DNA from: Symsagittifera roscoffensis
Taxonomy: Eukaryota > Xenacoelomorpha > Acoela > Convolutidae
Direction of reading: 5' to 3'
Length of the DNA stretch: 60,000 nt
Assembly: GCF_963678635.1 (NCBI RefSeq)
Contig: NC_087062.1
Coordinates: forward strand, 78,991,200 to 79,051,199
The translations under genes were made by a program, and so were the position numbers. Numbering within the stretch: the stretch's first letter is position 1; each line of letters begins with the position of its first letter. Below the pieces are notes generated by a model. It saw only the letters and a list, made by a program, of their open reading frames with translations, had not been told where the DNA came from and made no database searches. Below, piece after piece: positions 58,441 through 60,000 of the stretch.

Positions 58441-60000
58441 TCAAGCTGTGCTGCTTTCGTCGTTACTGTGTTGCTGGGAATCTTCGGATGAATTTTCACT
58501 GAACGTCATCGGAGTTGTCGCGTTTGAGTAACTCCCTCCAGGACCGCCTACTAAGAACGGGCCAAGGGGCGGCGGGTGGCCAGTGACTGCTGCCAATCTG
58601 TTTAAGTGGTGCTGCATGTTTGGAATATTTGGCTGGACAGAGTATAAGTGTTGGTAGTTCCCGCTGCTACCTTGGCTGCTGCCGCCGGTGGATCCCTGTC
58701 TCGAACTCTCGCTCCTCGGACTGTAAGGTGGTGGATTGTGTTCTGAGTGCACATGTCCGGGAATGAAGCTGGGTTTGCAAAACCGGTGAGCTCCGAGCGG
58801 TGGAAAAGAACGACCGGGTGCAAATTTGACCTCCTGATTAAATGGTAGCAAGCTGGTACGAACCGGAAGATCTTGGTATACATTGCTCCTCGACTGTCTT
58901 CCCAGAGGGGGACGTGGATTGAATGCCCCTGCTCCGAAGGGGGGCAAAGCACCTCCGCGACCTAATGGCGGATACTGATGAGTGTGTAGAATAACTGTGG
59001 CGGCCGGCTGGTTATCGTGGTTGGTGAAAATTGCCCGATGCGGGGAGGGTGGTGCTGCAATCATATGCTTCTTGATGAGAAGCAAAATCGCAATCATGAG
59101 TATTATCACTACGACCGCGATTATGACCAGAACTATCATGACTAACTTCAGCTCGAATGCAAACGGACTGCTATCGTGACTGTCGGAATTTAAAGTTTTA
59201 GGAGCTGGAGTTTCGGTCGCATATGTTGAATGAATTTGAGGTCGCATTATCGTTTTTTCGATGCAGTTGCTGGGGTACATTTTTCGGTCGGGGCATGCGC
59301 ATGTTATTAGCTGAGGATTACTTAGACAAATATAATCACATTCACGAGGGTTAGCTAAAACATTACAGCCACTCAATCGTCCCTCGATGCTTCTTGGAGG
59401 CTTCATTGGCTGCCCAATTTCCGAGACCACTTTAACGGACTTCGGTTTGTATTCGCTTTGAGTCGTGAAGTATCCCTTGTGCAAATCTTCACATTTAGTG
59501 GTTGGTTGTCCATACTGCTCGTAGGAAGCCTCGCATTTGGTTAGGTTAAACATTTGCAAGTTCATGTTTCCTTTCGAAAAACTTCGTGTGTAGAAGAAAC
59601 TTCCGTTGAAAAATGTCATCGCTTCCAAACGTACAGCTGGTGAATGTCTCTCCAGAATCGTTCGTCTTTGAGTTCCATCCAAAGAGACGCTTTCAATTTT
59701 ATGTTTGCTTGAATCGATCCAATAAAGCCTATCAAATCTGAAGTCGATGGCAAGAGAATTCGGCCAAGTTATATAGTTCGCCACGATTGTCTGGTACTCG
59801 GATCCGTCCATGTTTATTTTACCAATCAGGGCTTGAGGCTGACCGTAGTCTGAAAAAAATACCAAGTCCCGGAAGGGGTGCACTGCAAGAGCTCTTGGTT
59901 TCTTCAGCCGATTTTCACTCGCCTTCATAAGTGTTTTAGCATCTGACATATCACCACCGATTCTAATAACACTTAAGCCTTGTTTGCTGAGCCAGAATAA
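58441..60000 (-). CDS. LDL-receptor-related protein, C-terminal part (5' end outside window)
   Basis: The frame is open to the window edge: 519 residues with no intron visible, so a long last exon. Residues 1-130 are beta-propeller blades with YWTD-type repeats (LFW at 1, FFSDYG at 48, LYWIDS at 92, each followed by the I..V.LDG pattern). Residues 211-246 form an EGF-like module with six Cys (212, 221, 225, 234, 236, 246). A 39-residue linker leads to a transmembrane helix at about 285-309 and a cytoplasmic tail of about 210 residues rich in Pro, Gly, Ser and His. The tail has an APPSP near the membrane and PPPYSPRS at 424-431, and I see no NPxY endocytosis motif. The direct propeller-EGF-membrane order is like LRP1/2/4 or LDLR rather than LRP5/6, but the tail motif recalls PPPSPxS of LRP5/6. 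The subfamily is left open. Confidence 0.85.
   Translation of the reverse strand, partial: LFWLSKQGLSVIRIGGDMSDAKTLMKASENRLKKPRALAVHPFRDLVFFSDYGQPQALIGKINMDGSEYQTIVANYITWPNSLAIDFRFDRLYWIDSSKHKIESVSLDGTQRRTILERHSPAVRLEAMTFFNGSFFYTRSFSKGNMNLQMFNLTKCEASYEQYGQPTTKCEDLHKGYFTTQSEYKPKSVKVVSEIGQPMKPPRSIEGRLSGCNVLANPRECDYICLSNPQLITCACPDRKMYPSNCIEKTIMRPQIHSTYATETPAPKTLNSDSHDSSPFAFELKLVMIVLVIIAVVVIILMIAILLLIKKHMIAAPPSPHRAIFTNHDNQPAATVILHTHQYPPLGRGGALPPFGAGAFNPRPPLGRQSRSNVYQDLPVRTSLLPFNQEVKFAPGRSFPPLGAHRFCKPSFIPGHVHSEHNPPPYSPRSESSRQGSTGGSSQGSSGNYQHLYSVQPNIPNMQHHLNRLAAVTGHPPPLGPFLVGGPGGSYSNATTPMTFSENSSEDSQQHSNDESSTA

Overview
This is invertebrate (metazoan) nuclear DNA. It is AT-rich, its genes have long introns with ordinary GT-AG splice sites, and it carries many tRNA-derived short repeats and one decayed BEL/Pao LTR retrotransposon. 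The phylum cannot be settled from the window. Three host genes are recognisable: a half-size ABC transporter of the ABCH / ABCG20-23-like type (+ strand), a complete nine-exon troponin T gene directly downstream (+ strand), and at the right edge the membrane-proximal end of an LDL-receptor-related protein (- strand, open at the window end).

Layout. 1-1,079: a stretch with several hairpins and no recognised gene, then a tRNA-like repeat. 1,080-7,327: ABC transporter copy A (three exons, 714 aa). 8,487-19,574: troponin T copy A (nine exons including a 16-nt microexon, 297 aa). 21,695-21,894: exactly 200 N. 21,895-41,084: a second copy (B) of everything from 2,439 to 21,694, so ABC exons 2-3 and all nine troponin T exons occur again; ABC exon 1 does not. 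41,085-46,857: end of a diverged satellite-like array, then a 1.1-kb block X, a third copy (C) of the troponin T terminal-exon region, and a second X. 47,447-53,720: inactivated BEL/Pao element. 53,721-58,440: mostly non-coding, with a tRNA-Leu/Ser-like repeat, an unidentified decayed reading frame and a few uncertain minus-strand exons. 58,441-60,000: LRP-type receptor end.

The A/B pair forms a dovetail overlap around the N gap: the start of the right contig aligns inside the left contig, and the end of the left contig aligns inside the right one. That is what two unmerged allelic contigs look like, although a real tandem duplication with its junction in the gap is not excluded. The X-C-X' arrangement has no gap and reads as a real, recent 5.4-kb tandem duplication followed by a 2-kb deletion in the second unit. 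It leaves an extra, identical troponin T terminal exon.

The genes show no operon-like or pathway relationship. The transporter probably moves lipids or cuticle/surface compounds, troponin T is the thin-filament anchor of the troponin complex, and the LRP is a cell-surface receptor. No prokaryote-like system, CRISPR array or rRNA gene was seen.
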